From Balanoglossus misakiensis (lineage: Eukaryota > Hemichordata), in NCBI GenBank assembly GCA_040954595.2, contig JBECUI020000026.1, forward strand, positions 1 to 64,000: a DNA stretch of 64,000 nt, read 5' to 3'. Shown in pieces: positions 35,401 to 48,782 of the stretch; positions within the stretch are counted from its first letter, which is position 1, and every line of letters starts with the position of its first letter. A model generated the notes under the pieces. It saw nothing but the letters and a program-made list of their open reading frames with translations. It did no database searches and was not told the origin of the DNA. The translations under genes were made by a program, and so were the position numbers.

Positions 35401-38400
35401 GACCCCACCAAACACTCAAAATTAATGGGCAGAACACTGTCCACTACGGCCTGGTTACTGTGTGCTCTGGTTAATGTTGACGCAAAGGTTGACCCCCACC
35501 AAACACTCAAAATTAATGGGCACGATACTGGCCACTCTGGCCTAGTTAATGTTGACGCAAAGGTTGACCCCACCAAACACTCAAAATTAATGGGCACGAT
35601 ACTGGCCACTCTGGCCTAGTTAATGTTGACGCAAAGGTTGACCCCACCAAACACTCAAAATTAATGGGCACGATACTGGCCACTCTGGCCTAGTTAATGT
35701 TGACGCAAAGGTTGACCCCACCAAACACTCAAAATTAATGGGCACGATACTGGCCACTCTGGCCTAGTTTATGTTGACGCAAAGGTTGACCCCACCAAAC
35801 ACTCAAAATTAATGGGCAGAACACTGTCCACTACGGCCTGGTTACTGTGTGCTCTGGTTAATGTTGACGCAAAGGTTGACCCCACCAAACACTCAAAATT
35901 AATGGGCAGAACACTGTCCACTATGGCCTGGTTACTGTGTGCCATGGTTAATGTTGATGCAAAGGTTGACCCCACCAAACACTCAAAATTAATGGGCAGA
36001 ACACTGTCCACTACGGCCTGGTTACTGTGTGCTCTGATTAATGTTGATGCAAAGGTTGACCCCACCAAACACTCAAAATTAATGGGCAGAACACTGTCCA
36101 CTATGGCCTGGTTACTCTGTGCTCTGGTTAATGTTGACGCAAAGGTTGACCCCACCAAACACTCAAAATTAATGGGCAGCACACTGTCCACTATGGCCTG
36201 GTTACTGTGTGCTCTGGTTAATGTTGACGCAAAGGTTGACCCCACCAAACACTCAAAATTAATGGGCAGAACACTGTCCACTACGGCCTGGTTACTGTGT
36301 GCTCTGGTTAATGTTGACGCAAAGGTTGACCCCACCAAACACTCAAAATTAATGGGCAGAACACTGTCCACTACGGCCTGGTTACTGTGTGCTCTGGTTA
36401 ATGTTGACACAAAGGTTGACCCCACCAAACACTCAAAATTAATGGGCAGAACACTGTCCACTACGGCCTGGTTACTGTGTGCTCTGGTTAATGTTGACGC
36501 AAAGGTTGACCCCACCAAACACTCAAAATTAATGGGCAGAACACTGTCCACTATGGCCTGGTTACTGTGTGCTCTGGTTAATGTTGACGCAAAGGTTGAC
36601 CCCACCAAACACTCAAAATTAATGGGCAGCACACTGTCCACTATGGCCTGGTTACTGTGTGCTCTGGTTAATGTTGACGCAAAGGTTGACCCCACCAAAC
36701 ACTCAAAATTAATGGGCAGAACACTGTCCACTACGGCCTAGTTAATGTTGACGCAAAGGTTGACCCCACCAAACACTCAAAATTAATGGGCACGATACTG
36801 GCCACTCTGGCCTAGTTAATGTTGACGCAAAGGTTGACCCCACCAAACACTCAAAAATAATGGGCACGATACTGGCCACTCTGGCCTAGTTAATGTTGAC
36901 GCAAAGGTTGACCCCACCAAACACTCAAAATTAATGGGCACGATACTGGCCACTCTGGCCTAGTTAATGGTGACGCAAAGGTTGACCCCACCAAACACTC
37001 AAAATTAATGGGAAGAACACTGTCCACTACGGCCTGGTTACTGTGTGCTCTGGTTAATGTTGACGCAAAGGTTGACCCCACCAAACACTCAAAATTAATG
37101 GGCAGAACACTGTCCACTATGGCCTGGTTACTGTGTGCTCTGGTTAATGTTGACGCAAAGGTTGACCCCACCAAACACTCAAAATTAATGGGCAGAACAC
37201 TGTCCACTACGGCCTGGTTACTGTGTGCTCTGATTAATGTTGACGCAAAGGTTGACCCCACCAAACACTCAAAATTAATGGGCAGAACACTGTCCACTAT
37301 GGCCTGGTTACTCTGTGCTCTGGTTAATGTTGACGCAAAGGTTGACCCCCACCAAACACTCAAAATTAATGGGCAGGATACTGGCCACTCTGGCCTAGTT
37401 AATGTTGACGCAAAGGTTGACCCCCACCAAACACTCAAAATTAATGGGCACGATACTGGCCACTCTGGCCTAGTTAATGTTGACGCAAAGGTTGACCCCC
37501 ACCAAACACTCAAAATTAATGGGCACGATACTGGCCACTCTGGCCTAGTTAATGTTGACGCAAAGGTTGACCCCACCAAACACTCAAAATTAATGGGCAG
37601 CACACTGTCCACTACGGACTGGTTACTGTGTGCTCTGGTTAATGTTGACGCAAAGGTTGACCCCACCAAACACTCAAAATTAATGGGCAGAACACTGTCC
37701 ACTATGGCCTGGTTACTGTGTGCTCTGGTTAATGTTGACGCAAAGGTTGACCCCACCAAACACTCAAAATTAATGGGCAGAACACTGTCCACTACGGCCT
37801 GGTTATTGTGTGCTCTGGTTAATGTTGACGCAAAGGTTGACGCCACCAAACACTCAAAATTAATGGGCAGCACACTGTCCAGTATGGCCTGGTTACTGTG
37901 TGCTCTGGTTAATGTTGACGCAAAGGTTGACCCCACCGAACACTCAAAATTAATGGGCAGAACACTGTCCACTACGGCCTGGTTACTGTGTGCTCTGGTT
38001 AATGTTGACGCAAAGGTTGACCCCACCAAACACTCAAAATTAATGGGCAGCATACTGTCCTATATGGCCTGGTTACTGTGTGCTCTGGTTAATGTTGACG
38101 CAAAGGTTTACCCCACCGAACACTCAAAATTAATGGGCAGCACACTGTCCACTATGGCCTGGTTACTGTGTGCTCTGGTTAATGTTGACGCAAAGGTTGA
38201 CCCCACCGAACACTCAAAATTAATGGGCAGAACACTGTCCACTACGGCCTGGTTACTGTGTGCTCTGGTTAATGTTGACGCAAAGGTTGACGCCACCAAA
38301 CACTCAAAATTAATGGGCAGCACACTGTCCACTATGGCCTGGTTACTGTGTGCTCTGGTTAATGTTGACGCAAAGGTTGACCCCACCGAACACTCAAAAT

Positions 38401-40386
38401 TAATGGGCAGAACACTGTCCACTACGGCCTGGTTACTGTGTGCTCTGGTTAATCTTGACGCAAAGGTTGACCCCACCATACACTCAAAATTAATGGGCAG
38501 CATACTGTCCTATATGGCCTGGTTACTGTGTGCTCTGGTTAATGTTGACGCAAAGGTTGACCCCACCAAACACTCAAAATTAATGGGCAGAACACTGTCC
38601 ACCATGGCCTGGTTACTGTGTGCTCTGGTTAATGTTGACGCAAAGGTTGACCCCACCAAACACTCAAAATTAATGGGCAGCACACTGTCCACTATGGCCT
38701 GGTTACTGTGTGCTCTGGTTAATGTTGACGCAAAGGTTGACCCCACCAAACACTCAAAATTAATGGGTAGAACACTGTCCACTACGGCCTGGTTACTGTG
38801 TGCTCTGGTCTATGTTGACGCAAAGGTTGACCCCACCAAACACTCAAAATTAATGGGCAGCACACTGTCCACTATGGCCTGGTTACTGTGTGCTCTGGTT
38901 AATGTTGACGCAAAGGTTGACCCCACCAAACACTCAAAATTAATGGGCAGAACACTGTCCACTATGGCCTGGTTACTGTGTGCTCTGGTTAATGTTGATG
39001 CAAAGGTTGACCCCACCAAACACTCAAAATTAATGGGCAGGATACTGGCCACTCTGGCCTAGTTAATGTTGACGCAAAGGTTGACCCCCACCAAACACTC
39101 AAAATTAATGGGCACGATACTGGCCACTCTGGCCTAGTTAATGTTGACGCAAAGGTTGACCCCCACCAAACACTCAAAATTAATGGGCACGATACTGGCC
39201 ACTCTGGCCTAGTTAATGTTGACGCAAAGGTTGACCCCACCAAACACTCAAAATTAATGGGCAGCACACTGTCCACTACGGACTGGTTACTGTGTGCTCT
39301 GGTTAATGTTGACGCAAAGGTTGACCCCACCAAACACTCAAAATTAATGGGCAGAACACTGTCCACTATGGCCTGGTTACTGTGTGCTCTGGTTAATGTT
39401 GACGCAAAGGTTGACCCCACCAAACACTCAAAATTAATGGGCAGCACACTGTCCACTATGGCCTGGTTACTGTGTGCTCTGGTTAATGTTGACGCAAAGG
39501 TTGACCCCACCAAACACTCAAAATTAATGGGCAGAACACTGTCCACTACGGCCTGGTTACTGTGTGCTCTGGTTAATTTTGACGCAAAGGTTGACCCCAC
39601 CAAACACTCAAAATTAATGGGCAGAACACTGTCCACTATGGCCTGGTTACTGTGTGCTCTGGTTAATGTTGACGCAAAGGTTGACCCCACCAAACACTCA
39701 AAATTAATGGGAAGAACACTGTCCACTACGGCCTGGTTACTGTGTGCTCTGGTTAATGTTGACGCAAAGGTTGACCCCACCAAACACTCAAAATTAATGG
39801 GCAGAACACTGTCCACTACGGCCTGGTTACTGTGTGCTCTGGTTAATGTTGACGCAAAGGTTGACCCCACCAAACACTCAAAATTAATGGGCAGAACACT
39901 GTCCACTATGGCCTGGTTACTGTGTGCTCTGGTTAATGTTGACGCAAAGGTTGACCCCACCAAACACTCAAAATTAATGGGCAGCACACTGTCCACTATG
40001 GCCTGGTTACTGTGTGCTCTGGTTAATGTTGACGCAAAGGTTGACCCCACCAAACACTCAAAATTAATGGGCAGCACACTGTCCACTATGGCCTGGTTAC
40101 TGTGTGCTCTGGTTAATGTTGACGCAAAGGTTGACCCCACCAAACACTCAAAATTAATGGGCAGAACACTGTCCACTACGGCCTGGTTACTGTGTGCTCT
40201 GGTTAATGTTGACGCAAAGGTTGACCCCCACCAAACACTCAAAATTAATGGGCACGATACTGGCCACTCTGGCCTAGTTAATGTTGACGCAAAGGTTGAC
40301 CCCACCAAACACTCAAAATTAATGGGCACGATACTGGCCACTCTGGCCTAGTTAATGTTGACGCAAAGGTTGACCCCACCAAACAC

Positions 40387-43300
40387 TCAAAAATAATGGG
40401 CACGATACTGGCCACTCTGGCCTAGTTAATGTTGACGCAAAGGTTGACCCCACCAAACACTCAAAATTAATGGGCACGATACTGGCCACTCTGGCCTAGT
40501 TAATGTTGACGCAAAGGTTGACCCCACCAAACACTCAAAATTAATGGGAAGAACACTGTCCACTACGGCCTGGTTACTGTGTGCTCTGGTTAATGTTGAC
40601 GCAAAGGTTGACCCCACCAAACACTCAAAATTAATGGGCAGAACACTGTCCACTATGGCCTGGTTACTCTGTGCTCTGGTTAATGTTGACGCAAAGGTTG
40701 ACCCCACCAAACACTCAAAATTAATGGGCAGCACACTGTCCACTATGGCCTGGTTACTGTGTGCTCTGGTTAATGTTGACGCAAAGGTTGACCCCACCAA
40801 ACACTCAAAATTAATGGGCAGAACACTGTCCACTACGGCCTGGTTACTGTGTGCTCTGGTTAATTTTGACGCAAAGGTTGACCCCACCAAACACTCAAAA
40901 TTAATGGGCAGAACACTGTCCACTATGGCCTGGTTACTGTGTGCTCTGGTTAATGTTGACGCAAAGGTTGACCCCACCAAACACTCAAAATTAATGGGCA
41001 GAACACTGTCCACTACGGCCTGGTTACTGTGTGCTCTGGTTAATGTTGACGCAAAGGTTGACCCCACCAAACACTCAAAATTAATGGGCAGAACACTGTC
41101 CACTACGGCCTGGTTACTGTGTGCTCTGGTTAATGTTGACGCAAAGGTTGACCCCACCAAACACTCAAAATTAATGGGCACGATACTGGCCACTCTGGCC
41201 TAGTTAATGTTGACGCAAAGGTTGACCCCACCAAACACTCAAAAATAATGGGCACGATACTGGCCACTCTGGCCTAGTTAATGTTGACGCAAAGGTTGAC
41301 CCCACCAAACACTCAAAATTAATGGGCACGATACTGGCCACTCTGGCCTAGTTAATGTTGACGCAAAGGTTGACCCCACCAAACACTCAAAATTAATGGG
41401 AAGAACACTGTCCACTACGGCCTGGTTACTGTGTGCTCTGGTTAATGTTGACGCAAAGGTTGACCCCACCAAACACTCAAAATTAATGGGCAGCACACTG
41501 TCCACTATGGCCTGGTTACTGTGTGCTCTGGTTAATGTTGACGCAAAGGTTGACCCCACCAAACACTCAAAATTAATGGGCAGAACACTGTCCACTACGG
41601 CCTGGTTACTGTGTGCTCTGGTTAATTTTGACGCAAAGGTTGACCCCACCAAACACTCAAAATTAATGGGCAGAACACTGTCCACTATGGCCTGGTTACT
41701 GTGTGCTCTGGTTAATGTTGACGCAAAGGTTGACCCCACCAAACACTCAAAATTAATGGGAAGAACACTGTCCACTACGGCCTGGTTACTGTGTGCTCTG
41801 GTTAATGTTGACGCAAAGGTTGACCCCACCAAACACTCAAAATTAATGGGCAGAACACTGTCCACTACGGCCTGGTTACTGTGTGCTCTGGTTAATGTTG
41901 ACGCAAAGGTTGACCCCACCAAACACTCAAAATTAATGGGCAGAACACTGTCCACTATGGCCTGGTTACTGTGTGCTCTGGTTAATGTTGACGCAAAGGT
42001 TGACCCCACCAAACACTCAAAATTAATGGGCAGCACACTGTCCACTATGGCCTGGTTACTGTGTGCTCTGGTTAATGTTGACGCAAAGGTTGACCCCACC
42101 AAACACTCAAAATTAATGGGCAGCACACTGTCCACTATGGCCTGGTTACTGTGTGCTCTGGTTAATGTTGACGCAAAGGTTGACCCCACCAAACACTCAA
42201 AATTAATGGGCAGAACACTGTCCACTACGGCCTGGTTACTGTGTGCTCTGGTTAATGTTGACGCAAAGGTTGACCCCCACCAAACACTCAAAATTAATGG
42301 GCACGATACTGGCCACTCTGGCCTAGTTAATGTTGACGCAAAGGTTGACCCCACCAAACACTCAAAATTAATGGGCACGATACTGGCCACTCTGGCCTAG
42401 TTAATGTTGACGCAAAGGTTGACCCCACCAAACACTCAAAAATAATGGGCACGATACTGGCCACTCTGGCCTAGTTAATGTTGACGCAAAGGTTGACCCC
42501 ACCAAACACTCAAAATTAATGGGCACGATACTGGCCACTCTGGCCTAGTTAATGTTGACGCAAAGGTTGACCCCACCAAACACTCAAAATTAATGGGAAG
42601 AACACTGTCCACTACGGCCTGGTTACTGTGTGCTCTGGTTAATGTTGACGCAAAGGTTGACCCCACCAAACACTCAAAATTAATGGGCAGAACACTGTCC
42701 ACTATGGCCTGGTTACTCTGTGCTCTGGTTAATGTTGACGCAAAGGTTGACCCCACCAAACACTCAAAATTAATGGGCAGCACACTGTCCACTATGGCCT
42801 GGTTACTGTGTGCTCTGGTTAATGTTGACGCAAAGGTTGACCCCACCAAACACTCAAAATTAATGGGCAGAACACTGTCCACTACGGCCTGGTTACTGTG
42901 TGCTCTGGTTAATTTTGACGCAAAGGTTGACCCCACCAAACACTCAAAATTAATGGGCAGAACACTGTCCACTATGGCCTGGTTACTGTGTGCTCTGGTT
43001 AATGTTGACGCAAAGGTTGACCCCACCAAACACTCAAAATTAATGGGCAGAACACTGTCCACTACGGCCTGGTTACTGTGTGCTCTGGTTAATGTTGACA
43101 CAAAGGTTGACCCCACCAAACACTCAAAATTAATGGGCAGAACACTGTCCACTACGGCCTGGTTACTGTGTGCTCTGGTTAATGTTGACGCAAAGGTTGA
43201 CCCCACCAAACACTCAAAATTAATGGGCAGAACACTGTCCACTATGGCCTGGTTACTGTGTGCTCTGGTTAATGTTGACGCAAAGGTTGACCCCACCAAA

Positions 43301-43722
43301 CACTCAAAATTAATGGGCAGCACACTGTCCACTATGGCCTGGTTACTGTGTGCTCTGGTTAATGTTGACGCAAAGGTTGACCCCACCAAACACTCAAAAT
43401 TAATGGGCAGCACACTGTCCACTATGGCCTGGTTACTGTGTGCTCTGGTTAATGTTGACGCAAAGGTTGACCCCACCAAACACTCAAAATTAATGGGCAG
43501 AACACTGTCCACTACGGCCTGGTTACTGTGTGCTCTGGTTAATGTTGACGCAAAGGTTGACCCCCACCAAACACTCAAAATTAATGGGCACGATACTGGC
43601 CACTCTGGCCTAGTTAATGTTGACGCAAAGGTTGACCCCACCAAACACTCAAAATTAATGGGCACGATACTGGCCACTCTGGCCTAGTTAATGTTGACGC
43701 AAAGGTTGACCCCACCAAACAC
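40387..43722. repeat. Second higher-order repeat series (852/1,197/1,287 bp)
   Basis: The diagnostic variant TCAAAAATAATGGG starts at 40,387, 41,239, 42,436 and 43,723, giving copies of 852, 1,197 and 1,287 bp. Each copy also has the GGGAAGAACAC variant and GTTAATTTTGACGC at matching places. The copies differ by whole units (345 bp and 90 bp). An earlier TCAAAAATAATGGG lies at 36,851. Confidence 0.9.
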
Positions 43723-46647
43723 TCAAAAATAATGGGCACGATACTGGCCACTCTGGCCTAGTTAATGTTGACGCAAAGGTTGACCCCACCAAACACTCAA
43801 AATTAATGGGCACGATACTGGCCACTCTGGCCTAGTTAATGTTGACGCAAAGGTTGACCCCACCAAACACTCAAAATTAATGGGAAGAACACTGTCCACT
43901 ACGGCCTGGTTACTGTGTGCTCTGGTTAATGTTGACGCAAAGGTTGACCCCACCAAACACTCAAAATTAATGGGCAGAACACTGTCCACTATGGCCTGGT
44001 TACTGTGTGCTCTGGTTAATGTTGACGCAAAGGTTGACCCCACCAAACACTCAAAATTAATGGGCAGAACACTGTCCACTACGGCCTGGTTACTGTGTGC
44101 TCTGGTTAATGTTGACGCAAAGGTTGACCCCCACCAAACACTCAAAATTAATGGGCACGATACTGGCCACTCTGGCCTAGTTAATGTTGACGCAAAGGTT
44201 GACCCCACCAAACACTCAAAATTAATGGGCACGATACTGGCCACTCTGGCCTAGTTAATGTTGACGCAAAGGTTGACCCCACCAAACACTCAAAATTAAT
44301 GGGCACGATACTGGCCACTCTGGCCTAGTTAATGTTGACGCAAAGGTTGACCCCACCAAACACTCAAAATTAATGGGCAGAACACTGTCCACTACGGCCT
44401 GGTTACTGTGTGCTCTGGTTAATGTTGACGCAAAGGTTGACCCCACCAAACACTCAAAATTAATGGGCAGAACACTGTCCACTACGGCCTGGTTACTGTG
44501 TGCTCTGGTTAATGTTGACGCAAAGGTTGACCCCACCAAACACTCAAAATTAATGGGCAGAACACTGTCCACTACGGCCTGGTTACTGTGTGCTCTGGTT
44601 AATGTTGACGCAAAGGTTGACCCCACCAAACACTCAAAATTAATGGGCAGAACACTGTCCACTACGGCCTGGTTACTGTGTGCTCTGGTTAATGTTGACG
44701 CAAAGGTTGACCCCACCAAACACTCAAAATTAATGGGCAGAACACTGTCCACTACGGCCTGGTTACTGTGTGCTCTGGTTAATGTTGACGCAAAGGTTGA
44801 CCCCACCAAACACTCAAAATTAATGGGCAGAACACTGTCCACTATGGCCTGGTTACTGTGTGCTCTGGTTAATGTTGACGCAAAGGTTGACCCCACCAAA
44901 CACTCAAAATTAATGGGCAGCACACTGTCCACTATGGCCTGGTTACTGTGTGCTCTGGTTAATGTTGACGCAAAGGTTGACCCCACCAAACACTCAAAAT
45001 TATTGGGCAGAACACTGTCCACTACGGCCTGGTTACTGTGTGCTCTGGTTAATGTTGACGCAAAGGTTGACCCCACCAAACACTCAAAATTAATGGGCAG
45101 AACACTGTCCACTACGGCCTGGTTACTGTTTGCTCTGGTTAATGTTGACGCAAAGGTTGACCCCACCAAACACTCAAAATTAATGGGCAGAACACTGTCC
45201 ACTACGGCCTGGTTACTGTGTGCTCTGGTTAATGTTGACGCAAAGGTTGACCCCACCAAACACTCAAAATTAATGGGCAGAACACTGTCCACTACGGCCT
45301 GGTTACTGTGTGCTCTGGTTAATGTTGACGCAAAGGTTGACCCCACCAAACACTCAAAATTAATGGGCAGAACACTGTCCACTACGGCCTGGTTACTGTG
45401 TGCTCTGGTTAATGTTGACGCAAAGGTTGACCCCACCAAACACTCAAAATTAATGGGCACGATACTGGCCACTCTGGCCTAGTTAATGTTGACGCAAAGG
45501 TTGACCCCACCAAACACTAAAAATTAATGGGCAGAACACTGTCCACTACGGCCTGGTTACTGTGTGCTCTGGTTAATGTTGACGCAAAGGTTGACCCCAC
45601 CAAACACTCAAAATTAATGGGCAGAACACTGTCCACTATGGCCTGGTTACTGTGTGCTCTGGTTAATGTTGACGCAAAGGTTGACCCCACCAAACACTCA
45701 AAATTAATGGGCAGAACACTGTCCACTACGGCCTGGTTACTGTGTGCTCTGGTTAATGTTGACGCAAATGTTGACCCCACCAAACACTCAAAATTAATGG
45801 GCACGATACTGGCCACTCTGGCCTAGTTAATGTTGACGCAAAGGTTGACCCCACCAAACACTCAAAATTAATGGGCAGAACACTGTCCACTACGGCCTGG
45901 TTACTGTGTGCTCTGGTTAATGTTGACGCAAAGGTTGACCCCACCAAACACTCAAAATTAATGGGCAGAACACTGTCCACTATGGCCTGGTTACTGTGTG
46001 CTCTGGTTAATGTTGACGCAAAGGTTGACCCCACCAAACACTCAAAATTAATGGGCAGAACACTGTCCACTACGGCCTGGTTACTGTGTGCTCTGGTTAA
46101 TGTTGACGCAAAGGTTGACCCCACCAAACACTCAAAATTAATGGGCAGAACACTGTCCACTATGGCCTGGTTACTGTGTGCTCTGGTTAATGTTGACGCA
46201 AAGGTTGACCCCACCAAACACTCAAAATTAATGGGCAGCACACTGTCCACTATGGCCTGGTTACTGTGTGCTCTGGTTAATGTTGACGCAAAGGTTGACC
46301 CCCACCAAACACTCAAAATTAATGGGCACGATACTGGCCACTCTGGCCTAGTTAATGTTGACGCAAAGGTTGACCCCACCAAACACTCAAAATTAATGGG
46401 CACGATACTGGCCACTCTGGCCTAGTTAATGTTGACGCAAAGGTTGACCCCACCAAACACTCAAAATTAATGGGCACGATACTGGCCACTCTGGCCTAGT
46501 TAATGTTGACGCAAAGGTTGACCCCACCAAACACTCAAAATTAATGGGCACGATACTGGCCACTCTGGCCTAGTTAATGTTCACGCAAAGGTTGACCCCA
46601 CCAAACACTCAAAATTAATGGGCACGATACTGGCCACTCTGGCCTAG

Positions 46648-48782
46648 TTAATGTTGACGCAAAGGTTGACCCCACCAAACACTCAAAATTAATGGGCACG
46701 ATACTGGCCACTTTGGCCTAGTTAATGTTGACGCAAAGGTTGACCCCACCAAACCCTCAAAATTAATGGGCAGAACACTGTCCACTACGGCCTGGTTACT
46801 GTGTGCTCTGGTTAATGTTGACGCAAAGGTTGACCCCACCAAACACTCAAAATTAATGGGCAGAACACTGTCCACTACGGCCTGGTTACTGTGTGCTCTG
46901 GTTAATGTTGACGCAAAGGTTGACCCCACCAAACACTCAAAATTAATGGGAAGAACACTGTCCACTACGGCCTGGTTACTGTGTGCTCTGGTTAATGTTG
47001 ACGCAAAGGTTGACCCCACCAAACACTCAAAATTAATGGGCAGCACACTGTCCACTATGGCCTGGTTACTGTGTGCTCTGGTTAATGTTGACGCAAAGGT
47101 TGACCCCACCAAACACTCAAAATTAATGGGCAGAACACTGTCCACTACGGCCTGGTTACTGTGTGCTCTGGTTAATGTTGACGCAAAGGTTGACCCCCAT
47201 CAAACACTCAAAATTAATGGGCACGATACTGGCCACTCTGGCCTGGTTACTGTGTGCTCTGGTTAATGTTGACGCAAAGGTTGACCCCGCCAAACACTCA
47301 AAATTAATGGGCAGAACACTGTCCACTACGGCCTGGTTACTGTGTGCTCTGGTTAATGTTGACGCAAAGGTTGACCCCGCCAAACACTCAAAATTAATGG
47401 GCAGAACACTGTCCACTACGGCCTGGTTACTGTGTGCTCTGGTTAATGTTGACGCAAAGGTTGACCCCACCAAACACTCAAAATTAATGGGCAGAACACT
47501 GTCCACTACGGCCTGGTTACTGTGTGCTCTGGTTAATGTTGACGCAAAGGTTGACCCCACCAAACACTCAAAATTAATGGGCAGAACACTGTCCACTACG
47601 GCCTGGTTACTGTGTGCTCTGGTTAATGTTGACGCAAAGGTTGACCCCACCAAACACTCAAAATTAATGGGCACGATACTGGCCACTCTGGCCTAGTTAA
47701 TGTTGACGCAAAGGTTGACCCCACCAAACACTCAAAATTGATGGGCACGATACTGGCCACTCTGGCCTAGTTAATGTTGACGCAAAGGTTGACCCCACCA
47801 AACACTAAAAATTAATGGGCACGATACTGGCCACTCTGGCCTAGTTAATGTTGACGCAAAGGTTGACCCCACCAAACACTCAAAATTAATGGGAAGAACA
47901 CTGTCCACTACGGCCTGGTTACTGTGTGCTCTGGTTAATGTTGACGCAAAGGTTGACCCCCACCAAACACTCAAAATTAATGGGCACGATACTGGCCACT
48001 CTGGCCTAGTTAATGTTGACGCAAAGGTTGACCCCACCAAACACTCAAAATTAATGGGCACGATACTGGCCACTCTGGCCTAGTTAATGTTGACGCAAAG
48101 GTTGACCCCACCAAACACTCAAAATTGATGGGCACGATACTGGCCACTCTGGCCTAGTTAATGTTGACGCAAAGGTTGACCCCACCAAACACTAAAAATT
48201 AATGGGCACGATACTGGCCACTCTGGCCTAGTTAATGTTGACGCAAAGGTTGACCCCACCAAACACTCAAAATTAATGGGCAGAACACTGTCCACTACGG
48301 CCTGGTTACTGTGTGCTCTGGTTAATGTTGACGCAAAGGTTGACCCCACCAAACACTCAAAATTAATGGGCAGAACACTGTCCACTACGGCCTGGTTACT
48401 GTGTGCTCTGGTTAATGTTGACGCAAAGGTTGACCCCACCAAACACTCAAAATTAATGGGCAGAACACTGTCCACTACGGCCTGGTTACTGTGTGCTCTG
48501 GTTAATGTTGACGCAAAGGTTGACCCCACCAAACACTCAAAATTAATGGGCAGCACACTGTCCACTATGGCCTGGTTACTGTGTGCTCTGGTTAATGTTG
48601 ACGCAAAGGTTGACCCCACCAAACACTCAAAATTAATGGGCAGAACACTGTCCACTACGGCCTGGTTACTGTGTGCTCTGGTTAATGTTCACGCAAAGGT
48701 TGACCCCCATCAAACACTCAAAATTAATGGGCACGATACTGGCCACTCTGGCCTGGTTACTGTGTGCTCTGGTTAATGTTAA
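46648..48782. repeat. Distal 1,510-bp duplication at the array end
   Basis: 46,648-47,266 matches 48,158-48,776 at a 1,510-bp offset with only a few substitutions (for example GTTGACGC/GTTCACGC near 48,688). Both blocks contain the rare CCCCCATCAAACAC variant, and the second ends at the array border. Six short units in a row lie at ~46,330-46,725. Confidence 0.85.

Larger units (their letters stand above)
25670..48782. repeat. 23-kb satellite array, 90-bp and 74/75-bp units
   Basis: Some 260-280 units head to tail. The long unit (90 bp) runs GTTAATGTTGACGCAAAGG, TTGACCCCACCAAACACTC, AAAATTAATGGGCAGAACAC, TGTCCACTACGGCCTG, GTTACTGTGTGCTCTG. The short unit lacks the last 16 bp, reads CACGATACTGGCCACTCTGG and then CCTA, and is 74 bp, or 75 bp when it has CCCCC. 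Runs of one to six short units separate blocks of long units. The first units (to ~25,860) are the most diverged (ATAGGCAG, TGTCTGGCCTGC). The last unit ends sharply at 48,782. Main variation: ACGGCC/ATGGCC, GACGCA/GATGCA, GGCAGAACA/GGCAGCACA/GGCAGCATA. Open frames up to 684 codons on + (37,008-39,062) and 450 on - result from the unit. Confidence 0.97.

Noticed and set aside
37008-39062. 684-codon open frame in the satellite as a repeat-protein gene
   Set aside because: It begins and ends at short-unit boundaries, both strands are open, units vary freely at the ATG/ACG and GRT/GST positions, and no promoter, splice or poly-A context was seen. The unit length alone explains it.
25399-48782. 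CRISPR-like or prokaryotic repeat array
   Set aside because: There are no unique spacers; units are directly abutting near-identical copies, and the surroundings are eukaryotic.
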